64,000 nt of DNA, taken from the NCBI RefSeq assembly GCF_024323335.1, contig NC_066581.1, positions 34,428,699-34,492,698 on the forward strand. The letters are read 5' to 3'. Made by a program: the position numbers and the translations under genes. The notes beneath the pieces are model-generated. The model had not been told where the DNA came from. It ran no database searches and worked only from the letters and a program-made list of their open reading frames with translations. This document shows, in pieces, positions 10,760 through 21,584 of this stretch (positions are counted from its first letter, which is position 1; each line of letters begins with the position of its first letter). This stretch comes from Lathyrus oleraceus (Eukaryota > Streptophyta > Magnoliopsida > Fabales > Fabaceae).

Positions 10760-10958
10760 AATCCCTAATTTTTGCCTGGACCTCCTTTTCAGGTTTTCAG
10801 TCCACCAGGATACCCTTTTTTGCCCAAGCCGCCTTTTCAGGTTTTCGACTTGCCGGGTGTACATTTTTATATGTTTATCCCTAATTTTTGCCCGAACCCT
10901 TTTGGTTCGCCGGGATGCCCTTACTTTTGCCTAGGTACGTCGACCTAGCGGGTCTCTT
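10760..10958 (-). repeat. Conserved block downstream of Ogre1 integrase
   Basis: On the plus strand, phrases like 'ttttcaggttttc' followed by 'ccaccagg' or 'gccggg' repeat two to three times here. Closely related text lies at the same place beside the integrase at 32340-32460 and 56780-57003. In element orientation this is the start of the 3' untranslated region. Function unknown. Confidence 0.6.
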
Positions 10959-11342
10959 TTATGCATAGTATTTTTTGACTATGTTTGCGTTCACGGGATG
11001 CGGGAAGTCTTCGCCATCCATCGTAGCAAGTATCATGGCTCCACCAGAGAATACCTTCTTAACTACAAATGGCCCTTCATATGTGGGGGTCCATTTACCT
11101 CTGGGATCACCTTGTGGTAGAATGATACGCTTGATCACCAAGTCGCCGAATTGATACACCTGTCTTTTGACCTTTTTGTTAAATGCCTGGGTCATGCGCT
11201 TCTGATATACCTGCCCATGGAAAATAGCTGCAAGTCTCTTTTCATCAATCAAATTTATCTGATCGAGCCGATTCTGAATCCATTCATCCTCGTCTAAACT
11301 TGCCTCTTTCATGATTCTTAGAGAGGGAATCTGAACTTCCAC
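10959..11342 (-). pseudogene. Ogre1 integrase C-terminal domain, cut off by solo LTR
   Basis: A 127-residue frame starts with a VQIPSLR motif and runs through 'LDEDEW', 'GDLVIKRI' and 'GKWTPTYEGPFVVKKVFSGGA' to a KKYYA end. Ogre2 has the equivalent at the end of its integrase (57004-57390). This is the non-catalytic C-terminal region. It belongs to the integrase at 13193-14539 but is separated from it by the solo LTR at 11352-13187. Confidence 0.85.
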
Positions 11343-11351
11343 CGGTAAGAC

Positions 11352-13187
11352 TGTAACACCCTTCTACCCAAACGACATATTTAAAGAATTTATCAGAGTA
11401 CAACATGTAGAAGAGTTTACATTTCATTCAACTTAACACTCATCACTTTACAACATAAAAATATTTCATTTATTTTAATAAAACTTCGCAGCGGACAACA
11501 ACACAATTAACGATTTATAAAAATGTTTCAACAAAACATATCAATAAATTAGTCTTCATACACAACTTAAATAATAATATAATCTCTATTGAATCCCATA
11601 ACCCCGGTGTCACATGACCAGAGCATTGACTCGACTCTGTAGAATAACTCTACACTTATTCTTCACCTCAACAAAAGCTACTCCTCATTATCTGCACATT
11701 GCTCATCATAGATGAACATAAACACATGCAGAAGGGGTGAGAATTACATTATTAAACAATAATATAACGACCGAATATAATATGAATAATTTGCACATAT
11801 GTCAACACGGATCATCACAATCATCATTATAATCAACAAACTCATGAATATCAACAAAACAACACATCAATTGCAATGCACACACCCATGCATGACTCAA
11901 CACGACTCGGTATACCCATTTTGTGACCACTACAGGATCACTACTCCCAGATTCACCACCATAGAATCCGAGTTCCCCATAAGGAACCAAGCCTCTCAAC
12001 AAGCCCGGAGTCAACAACATCATTGGAACTCAGTCCGTTCATCACTAGGCATCGGCCTTTCATGAATGCATGCACATCAAACATGCATCATAATCAACAT
12101 AGCAACAACAACATCATATAGTCATGTTATCATCATCATTAATAGCATGACATACAACTCAACAAAACAACAACAACATTACAACGATATCACATCTGGG
12201 AGTTTAAAACGCGAAAGCTGTCCGTCAAACTGATATGGCGAACGCCGTTAGGCTAATGGTGAACGCCATTAGCGTTAAACGCTCTTATTCTGGAAAAACT
12301 GTCTGTCAAACTGATATGGCGAACGCCGTTAGGCTAATGGTGAACGCCATTAGCGTTAAACGCTCTTATTCTGGAAAAACTGTCTGTCAAACTGATATGG
12401 CGAACGCCGTTAGGCTAATGGTGAACGCCATTAGCGTTAAACGCTCTTATTCTGAAAACTGTCTGTCAAACTGATATGGCGAACGCCGTTAGGCTAATGG
12501 TGAACGCCATTAGCGTTAAACGCTCTTATTCTGGAAAAAGGCCCAAATGGCGAGCGCCAAAGGCATAATGGCGAACGTCATTTGGCTGTTATGTGCATAA
12601 ACAAGATTTTAAGCGCAGAAACAGTGGACGCGCGGCTTCTAAGCCTACAACCCAATATCAACATTTACAATCATACATACACAACATACTTCGATTACAA
12701 TGTATATAACGCCACCATACTCACAGATCGGACAATTTCTCTCAAAAACCACAACTTTCCCAATCTCCCTAAATTCCCCAAATTTATCAACAACCCAATC
12801 CTATATCATGTAATTGCTCGCATATTATCGCTTAATAAGGTTCAGACCCCTTACCTCTTTGGATTGAAGGAAGCTCTGAGCAATCTTTGGTCTTTTCCTC
12901 TTCCTTCTCTTTCTCTTCAGCGCTTCTCCCTTTTCTGACTCTGAGGCAAAATACGTGAAAATGAAAACCTTCAGTTATCTCCTTTGGCCTCTTTTACCCA
13001 ATTCCACTTTTACCCTTCCACTCTTCATATTCCAATTATATTATTTATTTAATTATTATTAAAATAAATAATATCTATAATAATAATAATAATAATAATA
13101 ATCCAATAATTCAACTTTATTTAATTAAATTAATAAAATACTATTAACTCAATTAAATAATTCTCTTATTTTAATCGGGGTGTTACA
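11352..13187. mobile_element. Solo LTR (1836 bp) inserted in Ogre1 integrase
   Basis: Ends are TGTAACACCC and GGGTGTTACA, a perfect 10-bp inverted pair, flanked by AAGAC at 11347-11351 and 13188-13192. There is no PBS, gag or pol, so this is a single LTR left after recombination (or a small non-autonomous element). TGTAACACCC ends are common in chromovirus LTRs, but the family is not proven. It holds an 81-bp tandem repeat, a (TAA)n tract near 13076-13103 and no supportable gene. It breaks the Ogre1 integrase. Confidence 0.85.
12218..12538. repeat. 81-bp tandem repeat, about four copies, in solo LTR
   Basis: TGATATGGCG begins units at 12231, 12312, 12393 and 12472 (spacing 81, 81, 79). Each unit has two stem-loops around GAAC: ATGGC-GAAC-GCCGT and AATGGT-GAAC-GCCATT, counting G-T pairs. 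Related single copies follow at about 12546-12585 (TGGC-GAGC-GCCA and AATGGC-GAAC-GTCATT). The open frame through it results from the 81-bp period being a multiple of three. Confidence 0.88.
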
Positions 13188-13192
13188 AAGAC

Positions 13193-14539
13193 GGCTTCTA
13201 TTCCGTAGACTAAAGAGAAAGGAGTTGCCCCTGTCGAAGTGCGTACTGAAGTGCGATAACCATGAAGAGCGAATGGTAACATCTCATGCCAGTCTTTGTA
13301 CGTTACTGTCATATTTTGTATGATCTTCTTGATATTCTTATTAGCAGCCTCCACGGCGCCATTCATCTTTGGCCTGTACGGAGAAGAGTTATGGTGTTTT
13401 ATCTTGAATTGCGTGCAGAGTTCAGTAATCATCTTGTTGTTCAAATTAGTGTCATTATCAGTGATAACTCTTTCAGGGATGTCATATCGACAAATGAGAT
13501 TACTCTTGATGAATCGTGCCACCACATTCTTGGTGACAGAAGCAAATGAGGCTGCCTCTACCCACTTTGTAAAGTAATCAATCGCAACAAGAATGAAGCG
13601 ATGTCCGTTAGAAGCAGTAGGTTTAATCTCCCCAATCATATCAATGCCCCACATTGCAAAGGGCCACGGGGCTGTCAACACGTTCAATGGAGCAGGAGGC
13701 ACATGTACTTTATCCGCATAGATCTGGCACTTGTGACAAGTTCTGGAGTGATGGTGGCAATCGGCTTCCATGGTAGACCAATAATACCCTGATCTCAGAA
13801 TCTTCTTGGCCATTGTATGTCCACTAGAGTGAGTCCCAAAAATACCGTCATGCATGTCTTCCATAATCTTTTCTGCTTCCTTTTTATCCATGCAACGAAG
13901 CAAAGTCGAATCATGATTACGCTTGTATAATATTCCATTACTCAAAAAGAATTTAGCGGAGAACTTCCTCAGGAATTTTCTATCATTGATGGATGCCCCT
14001 TCAGGGTATTCCTGAGCTTCTAAATATCTTTTTACTTCGTGGAACCAAGGTTTCTCTTCTACTTCAGCAGCGTTAAGTTCATAACAATATGCTAGTTCAT
14101 CTAGTCGTTCAATGGTGATCCTGGGAGCTTCATTGTCCCATCTGACTCTGAACATAGATGACATGGTGGCCAAGGCGTCGGCCAACTGATTCTCCTCTCG
14201 TGGAATATGTTCGAATGTAATCTCTTCAAAGTATGGGATTAATGTCACCACCTGCTCTCGATAAGGGATGAAATTCGGATGTTTGGTGTCCCATTCTCCT
14301 TTGATCTGACTGATTACTAATGCTGAGTCTCCGTACACACTCAAAAACTTGATTCTCAGGTCTATAGCAGCTCTGAGTACCAAAATACATGCTTCATACT
14401 CGGCCATATTGTTGGTACAATCGAAACATAGTCTAGCAGTGAAAGGCGTATGACAACCTTTGGGGGAAGTGATTACAACACCAACACCATTGCCCAATGC
14501 ATTAGAAGATCCATCAAAAACCAGGCCAAAGCACAGCAA
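13193..14539 (-). pseudogene. Ogre1 second RNase H and integrase
   Basis: The frame begins inside the second RNase H (LVFDGSSNALGNG, NNMAEYEAC, YGDSALVISQ), typical of Tat elements, and continues into integrase. The zinc-binding region is seen (HSSGHTMAKK, then CHKCQIYAD), then the catalytic D, D, E context: MWGIDMIGE, VITDNDTNLNN and NGAVEAANKN. It ends where the solo LTR enters (FSLVYGIEAV). It is out of frame with the RT-RNase H part because of the deletion near 14545, so no intact polyprotein is possible. Confidence 0.9.
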
Positions 14540-16137
14540 GTTCTCAGAATCTTCTCAAATATGTATTTGATGGGATCCATCTTAGAAATCAACAAAGTGG
14601 TATGATTCAACATATACTGTCTTAGTCGGCGAGCAGCCCAGGCCAAAGCACAACAAGTTCTCTCGAGCAGTGAGTATCTTGTTTCACAGTCGGTAAACTT
14701 TTTGCTAAGGTAGTATATGGCATGCTCTTTTCGACCAGACTCGTCATGTTGCCCCAACACGCACCCCATTGAATTTTCTAACACGGTCAAATACATGATT
14801 AGAGGTCTTCCTTCAACTGGTGGCATCAGGATCGGAGGTTCTTGGAGATACTTCTTGATTTTGTCAAAAGCTTCTTGACATTCATCATTCCATATCATTT
14901 CTTGATTCTTCCTCAGTAGTTTGAAGATGTGTTTGCAGGTAGCAGTTAAATGGGAGATAAACCGGGCGATGTAATTCAAACGTCCCAAGAAACCTCTGAC
15001 TTCCTTATCTGTACGGGGCACTGGCATTTCTTGGATAGCTCTCACCTTATCCGGGTCAACCTCAATTCCTTTACCACTGACAATAAATCCCAAGAGTTTA
15101 CCGGATCTTACTCCAAAGGTGCATTTGTTCGGGTTCAATCTCAGCTTGTATTTCTTCAACCTCTCAAACAATTTGTGCAAATGATCGAGATGTTCTTCTT
15201 CAGTATGAGATCTGGCTATCATGTCATCCACATATACTTCTATTTCATGATGAATCATATCATGGAACAAAACCACCATAGCACGCTGGTACGTGGCCCC
15301 AGCGTTCTTTAAACCGAATGGCATTACTTTGTAACAGAAAGTGCCCCATTGTGTCACAAACGTAGTTTTCTCCATGTCTTCAGGTGCCATCTTAATCTGG
15401 TTATAACCTGAGAATCCATCCATGAAGGAGAATACTTTGTGTTGAGCGGTATTGTCTACTAGAACATCAATGTGCGGGAGTGGAAAGTCATATTTGGGAC
15501 TCGCTTTATTTAAATCTCTGTAATCGACGCACATTCGCACCTTACCATCCTTCTTCGGTACCGGTACCACATTAGCAACCCATTGAGGATAAGAAGTAAC
15601 AGCTAGAAACCCGGCATTAAATTGTTTCATAACTTCGGCTTTGATTTTCTCAGACATTTCAGGACGCATGCGGCGAACCTTTTGCTTAACAGGACGACAA
15701 TCTTCCTTCGTTGGCAAACGATGCACTACTATATCAGTATCCAATCCTGGCATGTCTTCATAAGACCAAGCAAAAATCTCTACATAGTCATGTAACATCT
15801 GAATCAATCTTTCTTTAATACTGTTTTCCAAGCCTGCTCCTATTTTGACTTCTCTCTTGTCCACTTCAGTACCCAGGTTTACGATTTCGATTGACTCTTC
15901 ATGCGGCTGTATAGTCTTCTCTTCTTGCAGTACCAGTCTGGCAAGTTCTCCAGGTACTTCACAATCTTCCTCACTTCCATCCTCGGCTTGGTAGATCGGA
16001 TTTTCAAAGTCATAATGAACAGTAGTAGAACTATTATCAACAGGATCAGAGTGGGTATGGATCTGCAATTCGTTACGTGAGTGTGTGTAAGAAAACATAG
16101 CTTTTTCGGAAGATGACAGGAAAGATAAAGAGCGCAA
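14473..16137 (-). pseudogene. Ogre1 reverse transcriptase and first RNase H
   Basis: The frame shows an acidic leader, then RT: PVKQKVRRMRPE, VPVPKKDGKVRMCVDYRDLN, DGFSGYNQIKMAPEDMEKT, MPFGLKNAGATYQRAM and the catalytic YVDDMIARS. RNase H follows (KEHAIYYLSKKFTDCE) up to KYIFEK. After that about 80 residues present in Ogre2 are missing, replaced by a short copy of its own RNase H sequence; the frame then runs a few residues out of phase and stops. A first ATG is not obvious because this part is probably expressed through splicing from gag-pro. Confidence 0.9.
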
Positions 16138-16306
16138 TATTTGAATGCAAAAAGTCCATTGATTTATTGAATGTGAATATGCTTATGAAAATGACAAAAC
16201 CCTTAACAAATTAGCTATTGTGCCCCGGGCATAGACACAATGCTTTAAGAAGTTCAATTGTAAAAATTAGAAAAATTGCAACACTAAAACAGACAATAAC
16301 AATTAC
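16138..16306 (-). other. Putative Ogre1 intron between protease and RT
   Basis: Ogre/Tat elements have a described intron here. The protease frame ends ...GAG TAA at about 16303-16308, and the same bases form a donor-like GA|GTAATT with the donor G at 16306, exactly as in Ogre2. A clear in-frame acceptor could not be found for this copy, so its right end is uncertain. Confidence 0.5.
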
Positions 16307-16900
16307 TCCTGACTAAAGGAAATCGGGATAGTGTCTTCAGCCTTCCAATTATTGAGTCTGTCACCAATTGTTGGGAAAATCCAGCTATCCAGGTCGCAAT
16401 CGCTATCAGCATCTTCTACAACATTAATCTGATCTTTGACCATCCTTTCAGAGTTAAATCCCAGACCAGACTTGTCGGACTTGTATGGTACGTTGATCAG
16501 TTGACCCCAACCAGTACGGCCACCATTTTCAACCACGGCTTGAGCATCTTTCAGAGAAATCATGGCAGGAGGAGCACTAATAACCTTGGGCACACAGGAG
16601 GTTGGCTTAAGGACAGGATTAGTCTGAGGGACTACTTCAAATGACTGAGAAGGGGTCTCAAAGAATTCACCATCCATCTCGACGTATCTGAAGGCCTGCA
16701 CACTACTGACAATATATTCTTCTTCTCCACACACTGTGACAATCTTGCCCTCTATTGGATACCTCAGCTTTTGATGGAGAGACGAGGCTACAGCACTTGC
16801 CCCATGGATCCAAGGGCGTCCCAGCAAGCAGGAATAGGCAGGACGAATGTTCATTACATGAAAGATAGTGTTGAAGACTTGAGGTCCTATCTTGATAGGG
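16303..16900 (-). pseudogene. Ogre1 protease C-terminal part (frameshifted)
   Basis: The frame at 16303-16854 contains the conserved IRPAYSCLLGRPWIHGASAV and VTVCGEEEY regions, matched in Ogre2 (QPAYSCLLGRPWIHAAGAV, VTVCGEED). In Ogre2 it is continuous with the protease active site, but here it is in a different frame from 16887-19337. An indel near 16890-16910 therefore separates the active site from the rest. The last residues overlap the putative intron donor. Confidence 0.8.
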
Positions 16901-19337
16901 AAACCACTTCACCATGGACAACACTCTTCGCACCATCGTAAGCACGCACCACAATGTCACTAGGTTTCAGTTCAATGCTTTTACAGTCAAGTTTATCGAG
17001 CACGGCTTTCGGCAGCACATTCAAAGAAGAGCCATTATCGATCAACACATGAGACAAAGTGATCCCCTTACACTCAATGGAGATATGCAGAGCCTTATTG
17101 TGATTCTTTCCTGCTGATGTCAGGTCAGCATCAGAAAAGTCTAGGCCATTGTCAACAGCCAGGTGAGCAACATAGTTTTCGAACTGATCGACGGATGTCT
17201 CCTGAGGTACATGAGCAGTCTTCAGGAATTTTATCAATGCATTGGCATGAGATTCAGAAGATAATAACAAGGATAACATCGAGATCTTAGACGGAGTATG
17301 CCCCAGCTGTTCTACCACATCAAAATCACTCTTGCGGATGATTTTCAGCATTTCTTCCATTTCTTGTTTGGCAACATCTTCGGTAGTAACTTCGACGGGT
17401 GTCCCTGACTGAGAAGGGTTAACTGGTTCCTTTCCTCGGGTTTCAGGGGCGGGAGGTGAGATTTCTGGAGAGAAGATCCTTCCACTTCGAGTAACTTTAC
17501 TAGTTCCGGCAATGTCATTAGGATTAGCAGAATTACCAACTTGCTTTACGCCATGGATGTAAACATCACCTCCATAATGCCACGGAATGGCTTTGCTGGA
17601 GGAATACGGTACTGGGCCAGGTGCAGTGATGATTAGGGGAGCTACCTTGGGCTCGGCAGTAATCTTCACGGGTGCTCTGGTAGCGGTAATCTTCACTGGA
17701 GCTTTGGACCTAGCAATCACAGATATTTCTTTAGTAGGGTCTTCCACCTTAGGAACCTTTTCGAAGAGAATTGTGCGATCATCCATCAGCCGTTGAATAC
17801 CATCTCTCAACTTCAAGCACTCGTTGGGTCGAAGTACGCAAATATCGCAACTTTCAGCACAACCTGGAAATAAACCAGCTTGCAATAAATTCTTCTTGAT
17901 GATCAGGAGAGGAGATGTTAAGTCCGCCACATTAGCAATGTGAGGATTGTCATTCACAGAATTAACAGTCTTGTCATGGTTAGGCATAGGAGCAGTGATG
18001 ACATTAGGAGTCTCCGGAGGATCAAATTCAATTTCTCCCGCGTCGATCATATCCTGAATTTTATTCTTCAACAACCAACAATCGTTTGTATCATGCCCGG
18101 GGCTATCGGAGTGATATGCACACCTGGCATTGGGATTATAACGAGGAGAAGTAGTGTTGACATTTGCAGGAGGGCCTCTGAGGGTAATTAAATTCGCCTT
18201 CAGCATACCCTGCAGTGCTTGTGCTAAAGTCATATTGATCTTGGTAAACTGCCTTCTTGGCCTGTCTTGCCTGTGCTGGAAGTTTTGAGATGGCGGTGCT
18301 GCAATCGTAATTGCTCCAACGGCATGGTCACGATTTTTCTTGTTATGACTCCTTTCACCGTACACAGCATTTGGTTCATTCTTTCCCTGATGGGTCTTTC
18401 TGGTGCTTGCGGAGGTAGCTGCCTGTATCTTTCCACTTCGAATACCACTTTCAACCCGTTCACCCGTCAATATAAGGTCAGTGAAACCTGATGAAGAACT
18501 TCCCAGTAGATGGTTGTAGAATGGACCAGTCAGTGTACCCATGAACATGTCCACCAATTCTCGATCAGTCATAGGGGGTTTGACTCTGCCAGCCAAATCT
18601 CTCCATTTTTGAGCATATTCTTTGAAGCTTTCTTTAGATCCCATAGTCATATTCTGCAACTGTAGCCGAGTAGGCGCTAATTCAGAATTATACTGGTAAT
18701 GCTTGTAGAAAGCTGTCGCTAAATCAGTCCAGGTGCGGATGTTAGAGCTTTCGAGCTGATAATACCATTCCAACTGTGTGCCAGATAGACTCTCTTGGAA
18801 GAAATGGATCCATAGCTTCCTATCAGTGGTATACGGCTGAATCTTTCTCACATAAGCTCTCAGATGCATTTGAGGACAAGACTCACCATCGTACTTAGTG
18901 AAAGTGGGGATCTTGAATTTGCGAGGAATGACCACATCAGAGACTAGTCCCAAGCTTTCGAAATCCAGACCGGGTGCCTTCTGACCCTCCATAACTAGCA
19001 TGCGTTCTTCCAACAACTTATACTTATCCTCTTTTGGAGAGTACTGTTCATCTTCATAATCTTCATCGTCGTCCTCCTGGTTGAGAGGATCGACATTCTC
19101 CTCCTCTGAATCATTCTCCGTGTCCTCCTCTTGATCCTTCGGAAGTCTAATCTTGATTCCTGCAGCCTGTCCTTTACGCCTTCTTCCCGGGTTAATGTAA
19201 CTCACAGGTTTCGGGTCTTTCTTCTTCTCGAGCAAGAGAGTCTTCAGTTCCTCCTGCCCCTTGGATAAGCTCAGCATCATCTCCTTGAATTGAGCATTCT
19301 GAGCCTGGAGATCTTTGACAGTTTGTTCGAGAGCCAT
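16887..19337 (-). CDS. Ogre1 gag and protease active site
   Basis: The 816-residue frame starts at an ATG with a coiled-coil-like N-terminus (residues 1-60) and an acidic stretch. The gag capsid-like domain follows near residues 140-310 (YDGESCPQMHLRAYVRKI, SFKEYAQKWRDLAGRV). A cysteine/histidine segment (CAYHSDSPGHDTNDC) near residue 420 may be a diverged zinc knuckle. Near residue 770 is the protease motif HVLIDNGSSLNVLPK, with D-N-G where D-T-G or D-S-G is usual. The frame ends early (GEVVSLSR) because of the frameshift noted above. Confidence 0.88.
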   Translation of the reverse strand: MALEQTVKDLQAQNAQFKEMMLSLSKGQEELKTLLLEKKKDPKPVSYINPGRRRKGQAAGIKIRLPKDQEEDTENDSEEENVDPLNQEDDDEDYEDEQYSPKEDKYKLLEERMLVMEGQKAPGLDFESLGLVSDVVIPRKFKIPTFTKYDGESCPQMHLRAYVRKIQPYTTDRKLWIHFFQESLSGTQLEWYYQLESSNIRTWTDLATAFYKHYQYNSELAPTRLQLQNMTMGSKESFKEYAQKWRDLAGRVKPPMTDRELVDMFMGTLTGPFYNHLLGSSSSGFTDLILTGERVESGIRSGKIQAATSASTRKTHQGKNEPNAVYGERSHNKKNRDHAVGAITIAAPPSQNFQHRQDRPRRQFTKINMTLAQALQGMLKANLITLRGPPANVNTTSPRYNPNARCAYHSDSPGHDTNDCWLLKNKIQDMIDAGEIEFDPPETPNVITAPMPNHDKTVNSVNDNPHIANVADLTSPLLIIKKNLLQAGLFPGCAESCDICVLRPNECLKLRDGIQRLMDDRTILFEKVPKVEDPTKEISVIARSKAPVKITATRAPVKITAEPKVAPLIITAPGPVPYSSSKAIPWHYGGDVYIHGVKQVGNSANPNDIAGTSKVTRSGRIFSPEISPPAPETRGKEPVNPSQSGTPVEVTTEDVAKQEMEEMLKIIRKSDFDVVEQLGHTPSKISMLSLLLSSESHANALIKFLKTAHVPQETSVDQFENYVAHLAVDNGLDFSDADLTSAGKNHNKALHISIECKGITLSHVLIDNGSSLNVLPKAVLDKLDCKSIELKPSDIVVRAYDGAKSVVHGEVVSLSR

Positions 19338-19549
19338 TTTTCTGTTTGCAATAGGAAGACCGTGAGAACATAGATCCTTTAGAATACCTGTTATGCAATG
19401 TTATGTCATGCTATGCAATGTATGAAATGTTTTCAAGGACTTTTGGAATTTAACTTTGCGTAAACCACAAAAAAGAGAGGAACTTTTTATTAATAATTTC
19501 TTTAATCAATGTTCATTACAAAAAGGAAAAATAAAAATACAATGAAAGC
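19338..19549. other. Spacer between Ogre1 ORF1 and gag
   Basis: About 210 bp without a gene. It contains a run of overlapping ATGCAATG/ATGTTATG words on the plus strand at about 19390-19430. Similar ATGCAATG words occur near the inner end of the Ogre2 LTR (about 53690). Confidence 0.5.
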
Positions 19550-20878
19550 TCAAGTCTCCCAGGGACGGCTTCTTTTTGGGCGAAGATGTGTATTGAGTCT
19601 TCGTTCCTCATTAAGCTGGCTGGTGAGCTCTAACACTTTCTTCCTTTCTGCAACAAACTGAGTCTCAAAAGTATCCCTTTCCTCTCTCAACTGGATCCAG
19701 GATCTCTTTAATTCTTCAACATCGGTAGGCATATCAAGATAAGGAATAATCTGAGGAGTACCTCCTTCAACCTCTGGTTCAACAATCAGCGGTCCGACTG
19801 CAAGGTATGGCATGACAAGTTCACGAGCTCTGGCGCGTACCCATCTGAGATAAGTTTCCATAGGAACAGAATTTTTCTGTCCTAAAGTACTTCTTTTCAC
19901 CATGCCCCAGGCTCGTACAAACCTTTGACGGAGACCTTGAGAGTCGTTGTCATAGTCAAACACAGTGCCTTGAATAATTACTTCATGTGGACCATCTCTT
20001 CGAGCATAACCAAACTGGCGTAGGGCTAAAGCTGGGTTATAAGTAATACCTCCTCTTATCCCCAGGAGTGGTACGTTAGAGAATTCTCCATAACGATCAA
20101 TGATGATAATATTTTCTTTGAGATGAGGACACCAACGGATGTCTGAATGGGAGAGCGACATTATCTTTTGAGACCATTTCAAATTTTGATCATTCTTCAG
20201 GACTGATTGAGGAAGGTGCGAAATAAACCACCTAGACAATAAAGGTATGCAGCACATGAGAGTCCCTTGCCTTTTCATAGTACGAGTGTGAAGGGAATGC
20301 AAGATGTCTCCAAGCAAAGTAGGCACAGGGTTATGAGTGAGAAATATCTTAATAGCATTCATGTCTATGAATTGATCCGGGTTAGGGAATAACACCAAAC
20401 CATAGATTAGTAATGCTAGAACGTCTTCGAAAGCATGGACATTCATAATTTTTAGGAATTCTCGGGCCTTATTTATCAGAAATTTGGCAAGTAAACCCTT
20501 AATTCCACTTCTTGCTACCCAGTTGGTTTCAATGTCTGACTTTGTCATGTGTAAAGCTGCGGCAACTTCTTCAGACTTCGGAATCTTCTCTAAACCACTG
20601 AAAGGTGTTTGATCAAGAATAGGTATCCCAAGCATCCTGGAGAATTCTTCTAATGTGGGTACCAACTGATAATCTGGGAAGGTGAAGCAATGATGTTTAG
20701 GATCGAAGAACTGGAATAGAACCCTCATCATATCCTCTTTGAAACCAGTGGTAACCAAATTGAGGAGAGAACCATGTTTCTCGACGAACTGAGCCTGATC
20801 GGGAAGTTCTGACACTAAATCCTTGAGTTGAGGAGAGATTGCCACAAAATTGATCCGAATGGTCTTTCTGGAAGCCAT
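19550..20878 (-). CDS. Ogre1 ORF1 protein (extra ORF upstream of gag)
   Basis: An intact 442-residue frame, ATG at 20876-20878, opening MASRKTIRINFVAIS. It lies between 5' LTR and gag, where Ogre elements carry an additional ORF1. The text (FFDPKHHCFTFPDYQLVPT, LEEFSRMLGIP, PVPTLLGDILHSLHTR, CCIPLLSRWFISHLP) has the flavour of the plant mobile domain seen in host and transposon proteins. The C-terminus (residues 390-440) is charged and probably coiled coil. Its role in the element's life cycle is not established. It is the least damaged ORF of Ogre1. Confidence 0.82.
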   Translation of the reverse strand: MASRKTIRINFVAISPQLKDLVSELPDQAQFVEKHGSLLNLVTTGFKEDMMRVLFQFFDPKHHCFTFPDYQLVPTLEEFSRMLGIPILDQTPFSGLEKIPKSEEVAAALHMTKSDIETNWVARSGIKGLLAKFLINKAREFLKIMNVHAFEDVLALLIYGLVLFPNPDQFIDMNAIKIFLTHNPVPTLLGDILHSLHTRTMKRQGTLMCCIPLLSRWFISHLPQSVLKNDQNLKWSQKIMSLSHSDIRWCPHLKENIIIIDRYGEFSNVPLLGIRGGITYNPALALRQFGYARRDGPHEVIIQGTVFDYDNDSQGLRQRFVRAWGMVKRSTLGQKNSVPMETYLRWVRARARELVMPYLAVGPLIVEPEVEGGTPQIIPYLDMPTDVEELKRSWIQLREERDTFETQFVAERKKVLELTSQLNEERRLNTHLRPKRSRPWET

Positions 20879-21584
20879 AGCCCTGTTTCAGAGCAAAGTT
20901 AAATCCCTAAGTCCTTGAAATGGTTAGTACAGTGCCATGATGTTATGATGTTATGATGTTATGATGTTATGATGTTAAGTAAACAACAAGCATAAGCAAG
21001 TCACGCAACAATCATTCTTAGGTTTTAAGGCTTGCATGAGTTCCATAGGTAAATACCCTCCCCACTGAAGTTTGGTTGGTTCAACCTGTCCTAGAATAGT
21101 AACCGGGTTCTAGAAGGATCTCCAATCATTGACCTTTCCTTAAGTCCACTTCAGTGCAACACCAAGTGGTTGACCGAAGCTTCCCTAAAGTCCGATCTCA
21201 AAGAGTGTAGTATCGATTCTCAATCAACCCCAGTCAGAACCGAAGTCAGTTATCTCACTACTTTCTAATGGCTAGGATGAGTCAATTAGGGTTCTAAAGG
21301 TCTGGTTAATGCTTTGATGACACCACGCGGAAGCCAAATTTTTTCTCAAGTAAACATGAGGAACATCAGGACATCCAAAGTGTCACATTAACCGTAGCCA
21401 TCATTTTGACCATTCCAGTATACGCCGGATAGTCGCGATGATCTATTGCTACTTACCTAAGGTACACTAGATCCGGGTGTAGGATCTTTCACTCAAGCAT
21501 GAAATACCCAAGCAATCCCTTAAAAGTAAATCAGACAATTTGAATAAGTGATCTTGTTTTTAAGGTAACCTCTCTTTTTAAGGC
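20879..21584 (-). other. Ogre1 5' untranslated leader
   Basis: About 700 bp between PBS and ORF1 without a gene. An 8-bp microsatellite (ATGATGTT, about five copies) lies at 20938-20977. The rest has no recognisable features. Confidence 0.6.

Larger units (their letters stand above)
8861..10958 (-). other. Ogre1 3' untranslated region
   Basis: About 2.1 kb between the integrase stop and the 3' LTR, with no gene. Directly at the LTR the minus strand has a purine-rich AGGGGCAGC (8861-8869), the likely polypurine tract; Ogre2 has the same at its LTR. Further up are about 18 variants of a CGTACGTTAG repeat, several CTGGGGA words related to the PBS, and a conserved block beside the integrase. Hypervariable, repeat-rich 3' regions are a described property of Ogre/Tat elements. 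Confidence 0.85.

Noticed and set aside
12235..12474. Repetitive open frame (79 residues) as a possible small protein
   Set aside because: It exists only because the 81-bp tandem repeat unit is divisible by three; it lies in a solo LTR.
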